Positions 21,396 to 32,191 of a stretch of 64,000 nucleotides of DNA are shown one piece after another. Source of the stretch: Bos javanicus. Taxonomy: Eukaryota > Chordata > Mammalia > Artiodactyla > Bovidae. The notes beneath the pieces are model-generated. The model was not told the origin of the DNA, searched no databases, and saw only the letters and a list, made by a program, of their open reading frames with translations. The translations under genes and the position numbers were made by a program. The stretch covers positions 82,082,501-82,146,500 of the forward strand of contig NC_083869.1 in the NCBI RefSeq assembly GCF_032452875.1, read 5' to 3'. Each line of letters begins with the position of its first letter. The first letter of the stretch is position 1.

Positions 21396-21468
21396 TAGTA
21401 TTCTGGCCTGGAAAATTCCAAGGACTGTAGAGAGTCGCAAAGACTTGGACACGACTGAGCGACTTTTA
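21396..21468 (+). mobile_element. Bov-tA 3' half, sense, abutting an antisense copy
   Basis: Starts inside the SINE body at 'AGTATTCTGGCCTGG' and ends 'TTGGACACGACTGAGCGAC'. With the antisense copy before it, the 3' ends form an inverted repeat of about 70 bp able to pair into a long hairpin. Confidence 0.85.
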
Positions 21469-22400
21469 CTGCTCTCTCTACTACACCACAGATACCTCTC
21501 ACATAGCTGGTACCACCAACCAGGGTTTGACTACTTGTTGCTTTAGAAGTGCTCAAGTATTTTTGTCTTAGAACAAAAAGCTTCATGGAAGAAAGTTAAA
21601 CTCTAAAAAAGTGCAGCCTGTTCCTTACAAAAATCATTAACATTCTGAGTCATCAGTAAGTACTTGATAAATATTTTGTGACAATTTTGAGTTGATAAAT
21701 ATTCATGAAATATGATGTCATATACTTATTAGAGATGATAATGTTCTGAGTTAATTTTAAAATAGTTGTGATAAAGCATATATTTCAAGTATATGTTAAG
21801 GAAAGAAAATAAAATTTATTAAATGTATTTTGGCATTTTATTTGTTTGCCATTATTTTCTGTAGAGTGTGTTTATGAGAGTAACACATATTTCCATGAAA
21901 GGGCATATTTTTAAAAATCTCCTTGATTTTAATTTTAAGTTTTACCTTAAACAATCATTAAATTAAGATTTATTAAAGCCACATCTTTCAGACGAATGAA
22001 GTTCCTTGATATATAATGCGAACACTTTGAAGGTAGATTCTTTCCAACCACAGGAGATTGAAAGCTAAATGACAGATTAACTTATTCAAGAAGCTAGTTG
22101 AAGAAAATGGTAAGACTTAGAGTTGAAGTATGACTTCAGCGTCTTCTGTTCTCTGTTCAACTGAGGAACTGTAAATAGAGCAAAGTAGAACTCCGGCAAT
22201 GAGTGAGTCACTGCAGTTTGCAGAGATGGAGCATCATGGGGACAAAAGGAATATGCATGTCTACACATGGAAAGATAAGTGTGGCAGTAAGAATCCCACT
22301 TGTTTCTGCTTATTCGTGCCTAAATGAGTAGAAAGGATTTGGAGGTGTAGGCAAAAGGAGTCATCAATCCAGTTGTTGAGGGTTAAATAGTATGAATTTT
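21469..22400. other. AT-rich DNA with no recognised gene
   Basis: No repeat body or exon was recognised up to the left TSD of the full-length L1 at 22401. Confidence 0.5.
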
Positions 22401-22781
22401 TTGTTAGTTTATTTATTTTTTGCAGTATAATTTAAATTTATTGTTTTAATTAGAGGCTAATTACTTCACAATATTGTATTGGTTTTGCCATACATCAACA
22501 TGAATTCACCACAGGGTGTACATGTATTCCCAATCCTGAACCTCTTCCCACCTCCCTCCCCATACCATCCCTCTGGGTCATCCCAGTGCACCAGCCCCAA
22601 GCTTCCTGTATCCTGCATCGAACTTGGACTGGCGATTCGTTTCTTATATGATATTATACATGTTTCAATGCCATTCTCCCAAATCATCCCCCCACCTCTC
22701 CCACAGAGTCCAAAAGACTGTTCTATACATCTGTGTCTCTTTTGTTGTCTCGCATACAGGGTTATCATTACCATCTTTATA

Positions 22782-25700
22782 TATTCCATATATATGCATT
22801 AGTATACTGTATTTGTGTTTTTCCTTCTGGCTTACTTCACTCTGTATAATCTGCTCCAGTTTCATCCACCTCATTAGAACTGATTCAAATGTATTCTATT
22901 TAATGGCTGAGTAATATTCCATTGTTATTATTGTAATTGTATTGTTATTGTAATACTCCAATGGCTTTCTTATCCATTATCTGCTGATGGACATCTAGGT
23001 TTTTTCCATGTCCTGGCTATTATAAATAGTGCTGTGATGAACATTGGGGTACACGTGTCTCTTTCCCTTCTGGTTTCCTCAGTGTGTATGCCCAGCAGTG
23101 GGATTGCTGGGACGTATGGCAGTTCTATTTCCAGTTTTTTAAGGAATCTCCACACTGTTCTCCATAGTGGGTGTACTAGTTTGCATTCCCACCAACAGTG
23201 TAAGAGGGTTCCCTTTTCTCCACATCATCTCCAGGATTTATTGCTTGTAGACTTTTGGATCGCAGCCATTCTGACTGGCGTGAAATGGTACCTCATTGTG
23301 GTTTTGATTTGCATTTCTCTGATAATAACTGATATTGAACACCTTTTCATGTGTTTGTTAGCCATCTGTGTGTCTTCTTTGGAGAAATGTCTATTTAGTT
23401 CTTTGGCCCACTTTTTGATTGGGTCGTTTATTTTTCTGGAATTGAGCTGCAGGAGTTGCTTGTATATTTTTGGGATTAGTTGTTTGTCAGTTGCTTAATT
23501 TGCTATTATTTTCTCCCATTCTGAAGGCTGTCTTTTCACCTTGCTTAGAGTTTCCTTAGTTGTGCAGAAGCTTTTAATTTTAATTAGACCCCATTTGTTT
23601 ATTTTTGGCTTTATTTCCAATATTCTGGGAGGCAGGTCATAGAGGATCCTGCTGTGATTTATGTCAGAGAGTGTTTTGCCTATATTTTCCTCTAAGAGGT
23701 TTATAGTTTCTGGTCTTACATTTAGATCTTTAATCCATTTTGAGTTTATTTGTGTGTATGGTGTTAGAAAGTGGTCTAGTTTCATTCTTTTACAAGTGGT
23801 TGACCAGTTTTCCCAGCACCACTTGTTAAAGAGATTGTCTTTTCTCCATTGTATATTCTTGCCTCCTTTGTCAAAGATAAAGTGTCCATAGGTGTGTGAA
23901 TTTATCTCTGGGCTTTCTATTTTGTTCCATTGATCTATATTTCTGTCTTTGTGCCTGTACCATACTGCCTTGATGACTGTGGTTTTGTAGTAGAGCCTGA
24001 AGTCAGGCAGGTTGATTCCTCCAGTTCCATTCTTCTTTCTCAAGATTGCTTTGGCTATTCGAGGTTTTTTGTATTTCCATACAAATTGTGAAATTATTTG
24101 TTCTAGCTCTGTGAAAAATACCGTTGGTAGCTTGATAGGGATTGCATTGAATTTATAAATTGCTTTGGGTAGTATCCTCATTTTCACTATATTGATTCTT
24201 CCAATCCATGAACATGGTATATTTCTCCATCTATTAGTGTCCTCTTTGATTTTTTTCACCAGTGTTTTATAGTTTTCTATATGTAGGTCTTTAGTTTCTT
24301 TAGGTAGATATATTCCTAAGTATTTTATTCTTTTTGTTGCATGCAACAGTGAATGGAATAGTTTCCTTAATTTCTCTTTCTATTTTCTCATTATTAGTGT
24401 ATAGGAATGCAAGGGATTTCTGTGTGTTGATTTAATATCCTGCAGCTTTACTATATTCATTGATTAGCTCTAGTAATTTTCTGGTGGAGTCTTTAGGATT
24501 TTCTATGTAGAGGATCATGTCATCTGCAAACAGTGAGAGTTTTACTTCTTCTTTTCCAATTTGGATTCCTTTTATTTCTTTTTCTGCACTGATTGCTGTG
24601 GCCAAAACTATGTTGAATAGTAGTAGTGAGAGTGGGAACCCTTGTCTTGTTCCTGATTTTAGGGGAAATGCTTTCAATTTTTCATCATTGAAGATAATGT
24701 TTGCTGTGGATTTGTCATATATAGCTTTTATTAGGTTGAGGTATGTTCCTTCTATCCCTGCTTTCTGGAGAGTTTTTATCATAAATGGATGTTGAATTTT
24801 GTCAAAGGCTTTCTCTGCATCTATTGAGATAATCATATGGCTTTTATTTTTCAATTTGTTAATGTGGTATATTACATTGATTGATTTGTGGATATGGAAG
24901 AATCCTTGCATCCCTAGGATAAAGCTCACTTGGTCATGGTGTATGATCTTTTTAATGTGTTGTTGGATTCTGATTGCTAGAATTTTGTTAAGGAAATTTG
25001 CATCCATGTTTATCAGTGATATTGGCCTGTAGTTTTCTTTTTTTGTGGGATCTTTGTCAGGTTTTGGTATTAGGGTGATGGTGGCCTCATAGAATGAGTT
25101 TGGAAGTTTACCTTCCTCTGCAATTTTCTGGAAGAGTCTGAGTAGGATAGGTGTTAGCTCTTCTCTAAATTTTTGGTAGAATTCAGCTGTGAAGCTGTCT
25201 GGACCTGGGCTTTTGTTTGCTGGAAGATTTTTTATTACAGTTTCATTTTCCGTGCTTGTGATGGGTCTGTTAAGATTTTCTATTTCTTCCTGGTCCAGTT
25301 TTGGGAAGTTGTACTTTTCTAAGAATTTGTCCATTTCTTCCACGTTGTCCATTTTATTGGCATATAATTGCTGATAGTAATCTCATCTGATCCTCTGTAT
25401 TTGCTGTCTGTCGTTATCTCTCCATTGTCATTCTAATTTTATGGATTTGATTTTTCTCCCTTTGTTTCTTGATGAGTCTGGCTAATGGTTTGTCAATTTT
25501 ATGTATCTTCTCAAAGAACCAGCTTTGGCTTTGTTGATTTTTGCTATGGTCTCCTTTGTTTCTTTTGCATTTATTTCTGCCCTAATTTTTAAGATTTCTT
25601 TCCTTCTACTAACCCTAGGGTTCTTTATTTCTTCCTTTTCTAGTTGCTTTAGGTGTAGAGTTAGGTTATTTATTTGACTTTTTACTTGTTTCTTAAGGTA

Positions 25701-26608
25701 TGCGTCTATTGCTATGAACTTTCCCCTTAGGACTGCTTTTACAGTGTCCCATAGGTTTTGGATTGTTGTGTTTTCATTTTCATCCATTTCTATGCATATT
25801 TGATTACTTTTTTTATTTCTTCTGTGATTTGTTGGTTATTCAGCAGCGTGTTGTTCAGCCTCCATATGTTGGAATTTTTAATAATTTTTCTCCTGTAATT
25901 GAGATCTAATCTTACTGCATTGTGGTCAGAAAAGATGCTTGGAATGATTTCAATTTTTTTGAATTTACCAAGGCCAGATTTATGGTCTAGGATGTGATCT
26001 ATCCTGGAGAAGGTTCCGTGTGCACTTGAGAAAAATGTGAAATTCATTGTTTTGGGGTGAAATGTCCTATAGATATCAATTAGGTCTAACTGGTCTATTG
26101 TATCATTTAAAGTTTGTATTTCTTTGTTAATTTTCTGTTTAGTTGATCTATCCATAGGTGTGAGTGAAGTATTAAAGTCTCCCAGTATTACTGTGTTATT
26201 GTTAATTTCCCCTTTCATACTTGTTAGCATTTGTCTTACATATTGTGGTACTCCTATGTTGGGTGCATATATATTTATAATTGTTATAACTTCTTCTTGG
26301 ATTGATCCTTTGATCATTATGTAGTGTCCTTATTTGTCTCTTTTCACAGCCTTTATTTTAAATTCTATTTTATCTGATATGAGTATTGCTACTCCTGCTT
26401 TCTTTTGGTCTCTATTTGCATGGAATATCTTTTTCCAGCCCTTCACTTTCAGTCTGTATGTGTCCCCTGTTTTGAGGTGGGTCTCTTGTAGACAACATAT
26501 ATAGGGGTCTTGTTTTTGTATCCATTGAGCCAGTCTTTGTCTTTTGGTTGGGGCATTCAATCCGTTTACGTTTAAGGTAGTTATTGATAAGTATGATCCC
26601 GTTGCCAT
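22782..26608 (-). pseudogene. L1 ORF2 (endonuclease / reverse transcriptase) pseudogene
   Basis: The span of about 1,275 codons matches the usual L1 ORF2 length. It starts MATGSYLSITTLNVNGLN (endonuclease N-terminus) at 26608. The reverse transcriptase piece 24432-25352 keeps the catalytic LFADDMILY block and NKSPGPDSFTAEFYQKF. Later pieces are at 23495-24346 (LPKETKDLHIENYKTL) and 22970-23155. Breaks: an in-frame TAA at 26330-26332, a frameshift near 25790, disruption between 25482 and 25352, and further frame changes after 24432 and 23495. The usual stop after ...IYGI is replaced by a Tyr codon at 22779-22781. Confidence 0.93.
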
Positions 26609-26659
26609 TTACTTTATTGTTTTGGGTTCGAGTTTATACACCATTTTTGTGTCTCCTGT

Positions 26660-27588
26660 CTAGAGAATATCCTTTAGCATTTGTTGGAGAGCTGGTTTGG
26701 TGGTGCTAAAGTCTCTCAGCTTGCTTGTCTGTAAAGCTTTTGATTTCTCCTTTGTATTTGAATGAGATCCTTGCTGGGTACAGTAATCTGGACTGTAGGT
26801 TATTTTCTCTCTTCACTTTAAGTATGTCTTGACATTCCCTCCTGGCCTGAAGAGTTTCTATTGAAAGATTAGCTGTTATCCTTATGGGAATCCCCTTGTG
26901 TGTTATTTGTTGTTTTTCCCTTGCTTCTTTTAATATTTGTTCTTTGTGTTTGATCTGTGTTAATTTGATTAATATGTGTCTTGGGGTGTTTCACCTTGGG
27001 TTTATCCTGTTTGGGACTCTCTGTGTTTCTTGGACTTGGGTGATTATTTCCTTCCCCATTTTAGGGAAGTTTTCAACTATTATCTCCTCAAGTATTTTCT
27101 CATGGTCTTTCTTTTTGTCTTCTTCTTCTGGGACTCCTATGATTCAAATGTTGGAGCGTTTAATATTGTCTTGGAGGTCTCTGAGATTGTCCTCATTCCT
27201 TTTAATTCGTTTTTCTTTTTTCCTTTCTGATTCATTTATTTCTACCATTCTATCTTCTATTTCACTAATCCTATCTTCTGCCTCCATTATTCTACTCTTT
27301 GTTGCCTCCAGAGTGTTTTTGATCTCATTTATTGCATTATTCATTATATATTGACTCTTTTTTTATTTCTTCTAGGTCCTCGTTAAACCTTTCTTGCATC
27401 TTCTCAATCCTCGTCTCCTGGCTATTTATCTGTGATTCCATTTTGATTTCAAGATTCTGGATCAATTTCACTATCATTATTCGGAATTCTTTATCAGGTA
27501 GATTCCCTATCTCTTCCTCTTTTGTTTGTTTTGGTGGGCATTTACCCTGTTCCTTTACCTGCTGGGTATTCCTCTGTCTCTTCATCAT
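26660..27588 (-). pseudogene. L1 ORF1 (RNA-binding nucleoprotein) pseudogene
   Basis: About 309 codons on the minus strand, the usual L1 ORF1 size. It opens MMKRQRNTQQVKEQGKCPP at 27588, and the first 83 codons run to 27337, where a frameshift occurs. A second piece, 27144-27344, carries the coiled-coil-like part (EAEDRISEIEDRMVEINESE) and ends at a TGA at 27144-27146 where related copies have Arg. The remainder to the TAG at 26660-26662 has no long open frame. Intact ORF1 proteins trimerise on L1 RNA. Confidence 0.92.
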
Positions 27589-28099
27589 GTTTATATTGCT
27601 GAGTTTGGGGTGGCCTTTCTGTATTCTGGCAGTTTGTGGAGTTCTCTTTATTATGGAGTTTCCTCGCTGTGGGTGGGGTTTTATCGGTGGCCTGTCAAGG
27701 TTTCTTGGTTAGGGAAGCTTGTGTCAGTGTTCTGGTGGGTGGAGCTGGATTTTTTCTCTCTGGAATGCAGTGAAGTGTCTAGTAACGAGTTATGAGATGT
27801 CAGTGGTTTTGGAGTAACTTTGGGCAGCCTGTATATTGAAGCTCAGGACTGTGTTCCTGTGTTGCTGGAGAATTTGCATGGTATGTCTTGCTCTGGTACT
27901 TGTTGGCCCTTGGGTGGTGCTTGGTTTCAGTGTAGGTATGGAGGTGTTTGATGAGCTCCTATTGATGAATGTTCCCTGGAGTCAGGTGTTCTCTGATGTT
28001 CTCAGGATTTGGACTTAAGCCTCCTGCTTCTGGTTTTCAGTCTTATTTTTACCGTAGTCTCAAGACTTTTCCTTCTATACAGCACTGTTGATAAAACAT

Positions 28100-28810
28100 C
28101 TAGGTTAAAGATGAAAAGTTTCTTCACAGTGAGGGACACCCAGAGAGGTTCACAGAGTTACATGGAGAAGAGAAAGGGGAGGAGGGAGTTAGAAGTGACC
28201 CGAATGAGATGCTGCTGCTGCTGCTAAGTCACTTCAGTCGTATCTGACTCTGTGTGACCCTATAGACGGCAGCCCACCAGGATCCCCTGTCCTTGGGATT
28301 CTCCAGGCAAGAACACTGGAGTGGGTAGCCATTTCCTTCTCCAATGCATGAAAGCAAAAAGTGAAAATGAAGTCGCTCAGTCATGTCTGCCCCTCAGCGA
28401 CCCCATGGACTGCAGCCTTCTAGGCTCCTCCATCCATGGGATTTTCCAGGCAGGAGTACTGGAGTGGGGTGCCACTGGATGAGGTGGAATCAAAAGAGGA
28501 GAGAGCAAGTTAGCCAGGAATCACTTCCTTATGTGTGCTCCACAGTCTGGACCGCTCAGAGATGTTAATGGAATTATACAGAGAAGAGAAGAAGGAGGAA
28601 GGATACAGAGGTAGCCAGGAGGATAAAAGGGTTGAATAAAAAGGAGAGAGACAGATCCAGCCAGTAATCAGTTCCCTAAGTGTTCTCTACCATCTGGAAC
28701 ACACAGAGATTCAGAGAGTTGGGTAGAGAAGAGAAGGGGGAGGGAGGAGACAGAGGCGACCTGGTGCAGAAAAAGGAGAGTCCAAAGGGGGAGAGAGCAG
28801 TCAAGCCAGT
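28100..28810 (-). repeat. imperfect tandem repeats in the L1 5' UTR
   Basis: Three related units of about 150 bp share 'CACAGAG(A/G)TTCA'-like and 'GAGAAGAGAAGGGGGAGG'-like blocks (around 28140-28190, 28555-28600 and 28690-28745), each followed by a 'GCCAGTAATC'/'CCAGGAATC'-type block. The first unit is split by the BOV-A2. Repeated units in L1 5' UTRs often act as promoter modules; that role is inferred here. Confidence 0.7.
28211..28475 (-). mobile_element. BOV-A2 SINE inserted in the L1 5' UTR
   Basis: Antisense BOV-A2 with the (GCT)n tail complement at 28211-28225 and the end 'GAGTGGGGTGCCACTG'. It lies within the first tandem unit of the 5' UTR. Flanks read GAATGAG (left) and GGATGAG (right), a possible short TSD with one mismatch. 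It post-dates the L1. Confidence 0.92.
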
Positions 28811-29375
28811 AATCTCATTCCCAAGTAAAAATGGGTACTGAAGATTGGGTTCTTAAAGGTACAAAATTGATAACAAATACTAAAAACAAAGATTAAAAAT
28901 CTAGAGTAGAGTTTGGATTTTCAAAAATACAATATTAAAGAAAAGAAGAAAAAGAAGAAAAAAACAAAATCACAAAAGTTATTAAAAAATATATATATAT
29001 GAAGTTTGCTTTAAAATATAGTCTTTTTTTTGGAAAAGTAATAGTAGGTTATAAAAATGAAAAATTAAAGGAATAATAGAGGACTTAAAATTTTTTAAAA
29101 AGTTAAAAAAAAGAAAAGAATGATCATAAAAATAGTAAAAATACATCTAGGACTTTCTCTGGTGTTTTTGTGGGCACTGTGGGCTCAGTTCATTTTCGGA
29201 TAGTTCCTTGGTCTGGCTTATATTTCTCAAGATCTATAGGCCCCTTCCTATGTAGTTGGTACTAACTATAGGGTTTTAATCTATTGCACCTGTCACTTCC
29301 AAGGCGGTTCCCTCGGTTTTAGCTTCTTCTGTTTGCTGATCTCTTCAGTGTCTGATTTCCGCCCTGATACAAGGC

Positions 29376-29388
29376 GGGGGGGGGGGGG
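29376..29388. repeat. G13 homopolymer with downstream G-runs
   Basis: Thirteen consecutive G on the plus strand, followed within 40 bp by GGTGGTGG and GGGGGGTGGTGGTG runs. The strand has G-quadruplex potential (C-rich on the L1 sense strand). Long G homopolymers are also common sites of sequencing error. Confidence 0.85.
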
Positions 29389-30734
29389 CGGTGGTGGACA
29401 CTTTTTTTGGGGGGTGGTGGTGCTCACTTGTTCAGTCACTCTGTGGGGAGGGAGGGACACTGCAGACAAATAACACTGGCATGTGCTTGTAGTGTCTCAG
29501 CCACACTGGGCCTGCCCCCGCTCACGGCGCATGCACCCTCCCTGCCCACACAGCTCAGGCTCTAGATTGCTCTGCCAAGAACTGTCTGAGGCCGGCCCTG
29601 GGCTGCATGCACCTCCCAGGTCTAAGCAGCTCAGGTTCAGGCACTCGGGTAGTCCGCAGAGGCGCACACTCCTTTGGGCCTGCGTTTTGTGCCCTTCCCA
29701 GCTCTGAGCAGTTCGGGTGATGAGGTGTTTGGTGAGTGTGGTCACTGCGACTTATCACCTCTCCCATCCCTGCCGCTCGGTTTTCTGGGTGTACAACCGG
29801 CGCACCTTCCCAGGAGGATGATGACTGTCCAGAACCCCAAGAAGTCTTAGTTAACAAAGAGGCCTGCTTGCAGTTAAGTAGATAATGTCTATCTGGGGCT
29901 GCGATTGCCCCCTTTCAGCTCTGGCTGCCTGTCACCAGAGGTGGATGGTCTGCAGCCAGCTAGTTCTGTTCAGCCCTTTGTTCTGTGCTTGGGCCTGGAG
30001 GTGTCTTAGGGCTATTCGTGTGGTAGCTATATCACAGTCTGGTTTGCTAGACCAAATTAGTTCGCTCTTACTCTAAGCAATGCAGCCCGCGTCTCCCTGC
30101 CCAGCCCCTGCTTGCTAGTGGCAGGTGCAGGCCTCTGCGCTGCTTCTCCGCTGGGGGAGTTACCGTTGGGCTCATAATCTGTGGGTTTTAATTATTTACT
30201 TATTTTTCTTCCCTATTATGTTGCCCTCTGTGCTTCCAAGGCTCGCTACAGACTTGACAGTGAGAGTGTTTCCTAGTGTTTGGAAACTTCTCTCTTTAAG
30301 ACTCCCTTCCCGGGTTGGAGCTCTGTTCCCACCTCTTTTGTCTCTTTTATTGTCTTTTATATTTTTCCTACCTCCTTTAGAAGACAATGGGATGTTTTTA
30401 TGGGTGCCTGATGTCCTCTGCTGGCATTCAGAAGTTGTTTTGTGGAATTTACTCAGTGTTTAAATGTTCTTTTGATGAATTTGTGGGGGAGAAAGTGGTC
30501 TCCCTGTCCTATTCCTCTGCCATCTTAGGACCGCCTCCTTGTTAGTTTATTTAAACTAAATTTTAAAGATAAAATCTTTTGGAGTATTTAAAAACTTTAG
30601 AAATTATCATGAATAAATTTCCCCTTAAGTTGTTAGAATTGAATCTGTCCAGGTGTTATTAAAATTTTCTGACCTTACAGTATATGTATTCGAAATAGGT
30701 CTTCTATTTGGGAGGCCATAAGCCTATGTGCATG

Positions 30735-30945
30735 TGTGCTCAGTCACTTCAGTTTTTCAGTTGTGTCCAATTCTGTGGCCCTGTGGACTCCCCACCGGGC
30801 TCCTCTGTTCATGGAATTATCCAGGCAAGAATATTGGAGTGGGTTGTCATGCCCTCCTCCAGGAGATCTTCCCAACCCAGGGATCAAATCAACATCTCCT
30901 ACATTCCAGGTAGATTCTTTGCCACTGAGCCATGGCAGAAGCCCC
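30735..30945 (-). mobile_element. Bov-tA SINE, antisense, with TSD
   Basis: Reads from 'GTGCTCAGTCACTTCAG' to the reversed head 'CTTTGCCACTGAGCCATGG'. Flanking duplication of 15 bp with two mismatches: AAGCCTATGTGCATG (30720-30734) and AAGCCTATATGTATG (30946-30960). Confidence 0.92.
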
Positions 30946-30960
30946 AAGCCTATATGTATG

Positions 30961-32191
30961 CTGTTTGGAAATAAGTTGATTTTGTTATATTGAAATGTTT
31001 TTATAAATATCAATATTATTAACTCCATGGATAAACTGAGATTTGTATGCATTACTTGTTAATTTTTTCATGACACATATTTTGATGGAGGTATCTTTTT
31101 GAGGCCACTTGTCAATATTCTTTAAATGAGCATTATATATACAAAAGAGCAGTGGCTTGGTGACATATTTTTTATATTAACTATTGCTTATGGATCACAT
31201 TTTCCTGATTCTTTGTACACGTTGTAATCGTCTGGTTTCTGATTGACATTCTGAGTGATACATTTGAGGAAATCTAGAGTATGTTTTCTTCCTTTAAAAG
31301 ATAGTGAATTTTATAATGACAGGCATTACATAACAGGATCATCTTGATTTTTTCAAACTTGGTTTAGTGCTTTGTCAGGAATACTTTGTTTCACCTCACT
31401 GCTGCTTGAAAATGGTTCTTACTCTAAAGTTTGATCTTTGACTCTAATATTTGAGCTCTCTGGACTCTCAATTAGAAGCACCAAAGGACTGAGCAACATT
31501 CATACTCTGAGTTGGGGGAAACTCCACCATTTCTTATCACAGCAAAATTTTAATACTTTTGTTAATCTCTTTTAACCCCTATATTAAGTATTCTCTGCTA
31601 GGCCTACTGGGCCTTACTCTTGGCATGCAAACTCAGTTACTGCCAAGGCCTCAGGGAGAGTTTCCAAAGGAACTTCTGGAGATGCTTCCCAGTGATGTTT
31701 TCCCTTTTCTTACATGGTCTGTCACTCATATCCTGACTACTTCAGCAAGATTGCATGTGATCTGTGCCTCCTTAGCTCAGCAAGATCACATCTTACTACT
31801 TGAGTTTACCTTCCTAAGCCATGGTGTGGAAAATGCTCCCAGGCTAATTGCCAGAGTGAAAGGAGTACTGAACTCACTGGTTTCCATTTATTCAGTTATC
31901 ACAGTCCTGTTTTGTTGTCCACTGACTTCACATCATATATTTTTCCTCTTGAATGGAAATCTGTAATATTTATATGAAAATTTATTTAGAAGTGAATTTA
32001 GTAAAGGTAGAGATATGGAAAGAATCTGTGCTGTGATACATTGTCAAGATAACTGTTTCAAATACACTCATTTCAAATTACAAAGAATAAACAAATTATT
32101 TTTACAGTGGTATTTTTCTTCCTCCTTTATCTCTATGAAAAGAAAATAATAATATTATAACTTATAGTTCATTATAATAAAACCTTCCCAA
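30961..32191. other. no confirmed gene; one 135-codon ORF of unknown meaning
   Basis: The ORF at 31559-31966 (plus) has no recognised domain, no convincing start context and no poly(A) or TSD nearby. Its hydrophobic patches look incidental. The rest is AT-rich with no recognised repeat. Confidence 0.4.

Larger units (their letters stand above)
22416..30538 (-). mobile_element. full-length bovine-type L1 (L1-BT), inactive
   Basis: An 8.1-kb antisense L1 flanked by a perfect 15-bp duplication, TTGTTAGTTTATTTA, at 22401-22415 and 30539-30553. Order on the minus strand: 5' UTR 30538-27589, ORF1 27588-26660, a 51-bp inter-ORF gap, ORF2 26608 to about 22782, 3' UTR and a short decayed A-tail (six T on the plus strand). 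The 5' end (AGGAGGCGGTCCTAAGATGG) is complete. Both ORFs are broken and a BOV-A2 sits in the 5' UTR. Confidence 0.96.
27589..30538 (-). promoter_or_regulatory. L1 5' UTR / internal promoter region
   Basis: About 2.9 kb between ORF1 and the L1 5' end, less the BOV-A2 at 28211-28475. The part at 29480-30180 is clearly richer in G+C and CpG than the rest of the window. An AAGATGGC motif, the YY1-type core known near the start of human L1, lies about 12 bp inside the 5' end (plus-strand 30519-30526, GCCATCTT). Promoter activity is inferred from L1 biology and was not seen. ORFs of up to about 110 codons here are spurious. Confidence 0.75.

Noticed and set aside
22466..22802. 107-codon ORFs on both strands at the L1 3' end
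   Set aside because: They are readings of the L1 3' UTR and ORF2 terminus, extended by the lost stop codon; similar ones occur at 16476-16739.
24432..25352. 306-codon reverse transcriptase ORF as a functional gene
   Set aside because: It is an internal piece of L1 ORF2, bounded by frameshifts and stops, with no endonuclease in frame.
29483..29857. GC-rich ORFs (74-100 codons) and a CpG-rich patch suggesting a host promoter or exon
   Set aside because: The patch lies inside the 5' UTR of the full-length L1 and belongs to that element.
31559..31966. 135-codon plus-strand ORF outside recognised repeats
   Set aside because: No domain, start context, splice signal or poly(A) evidence. Such lengths occur by chance in 64 kb searched in six frames.
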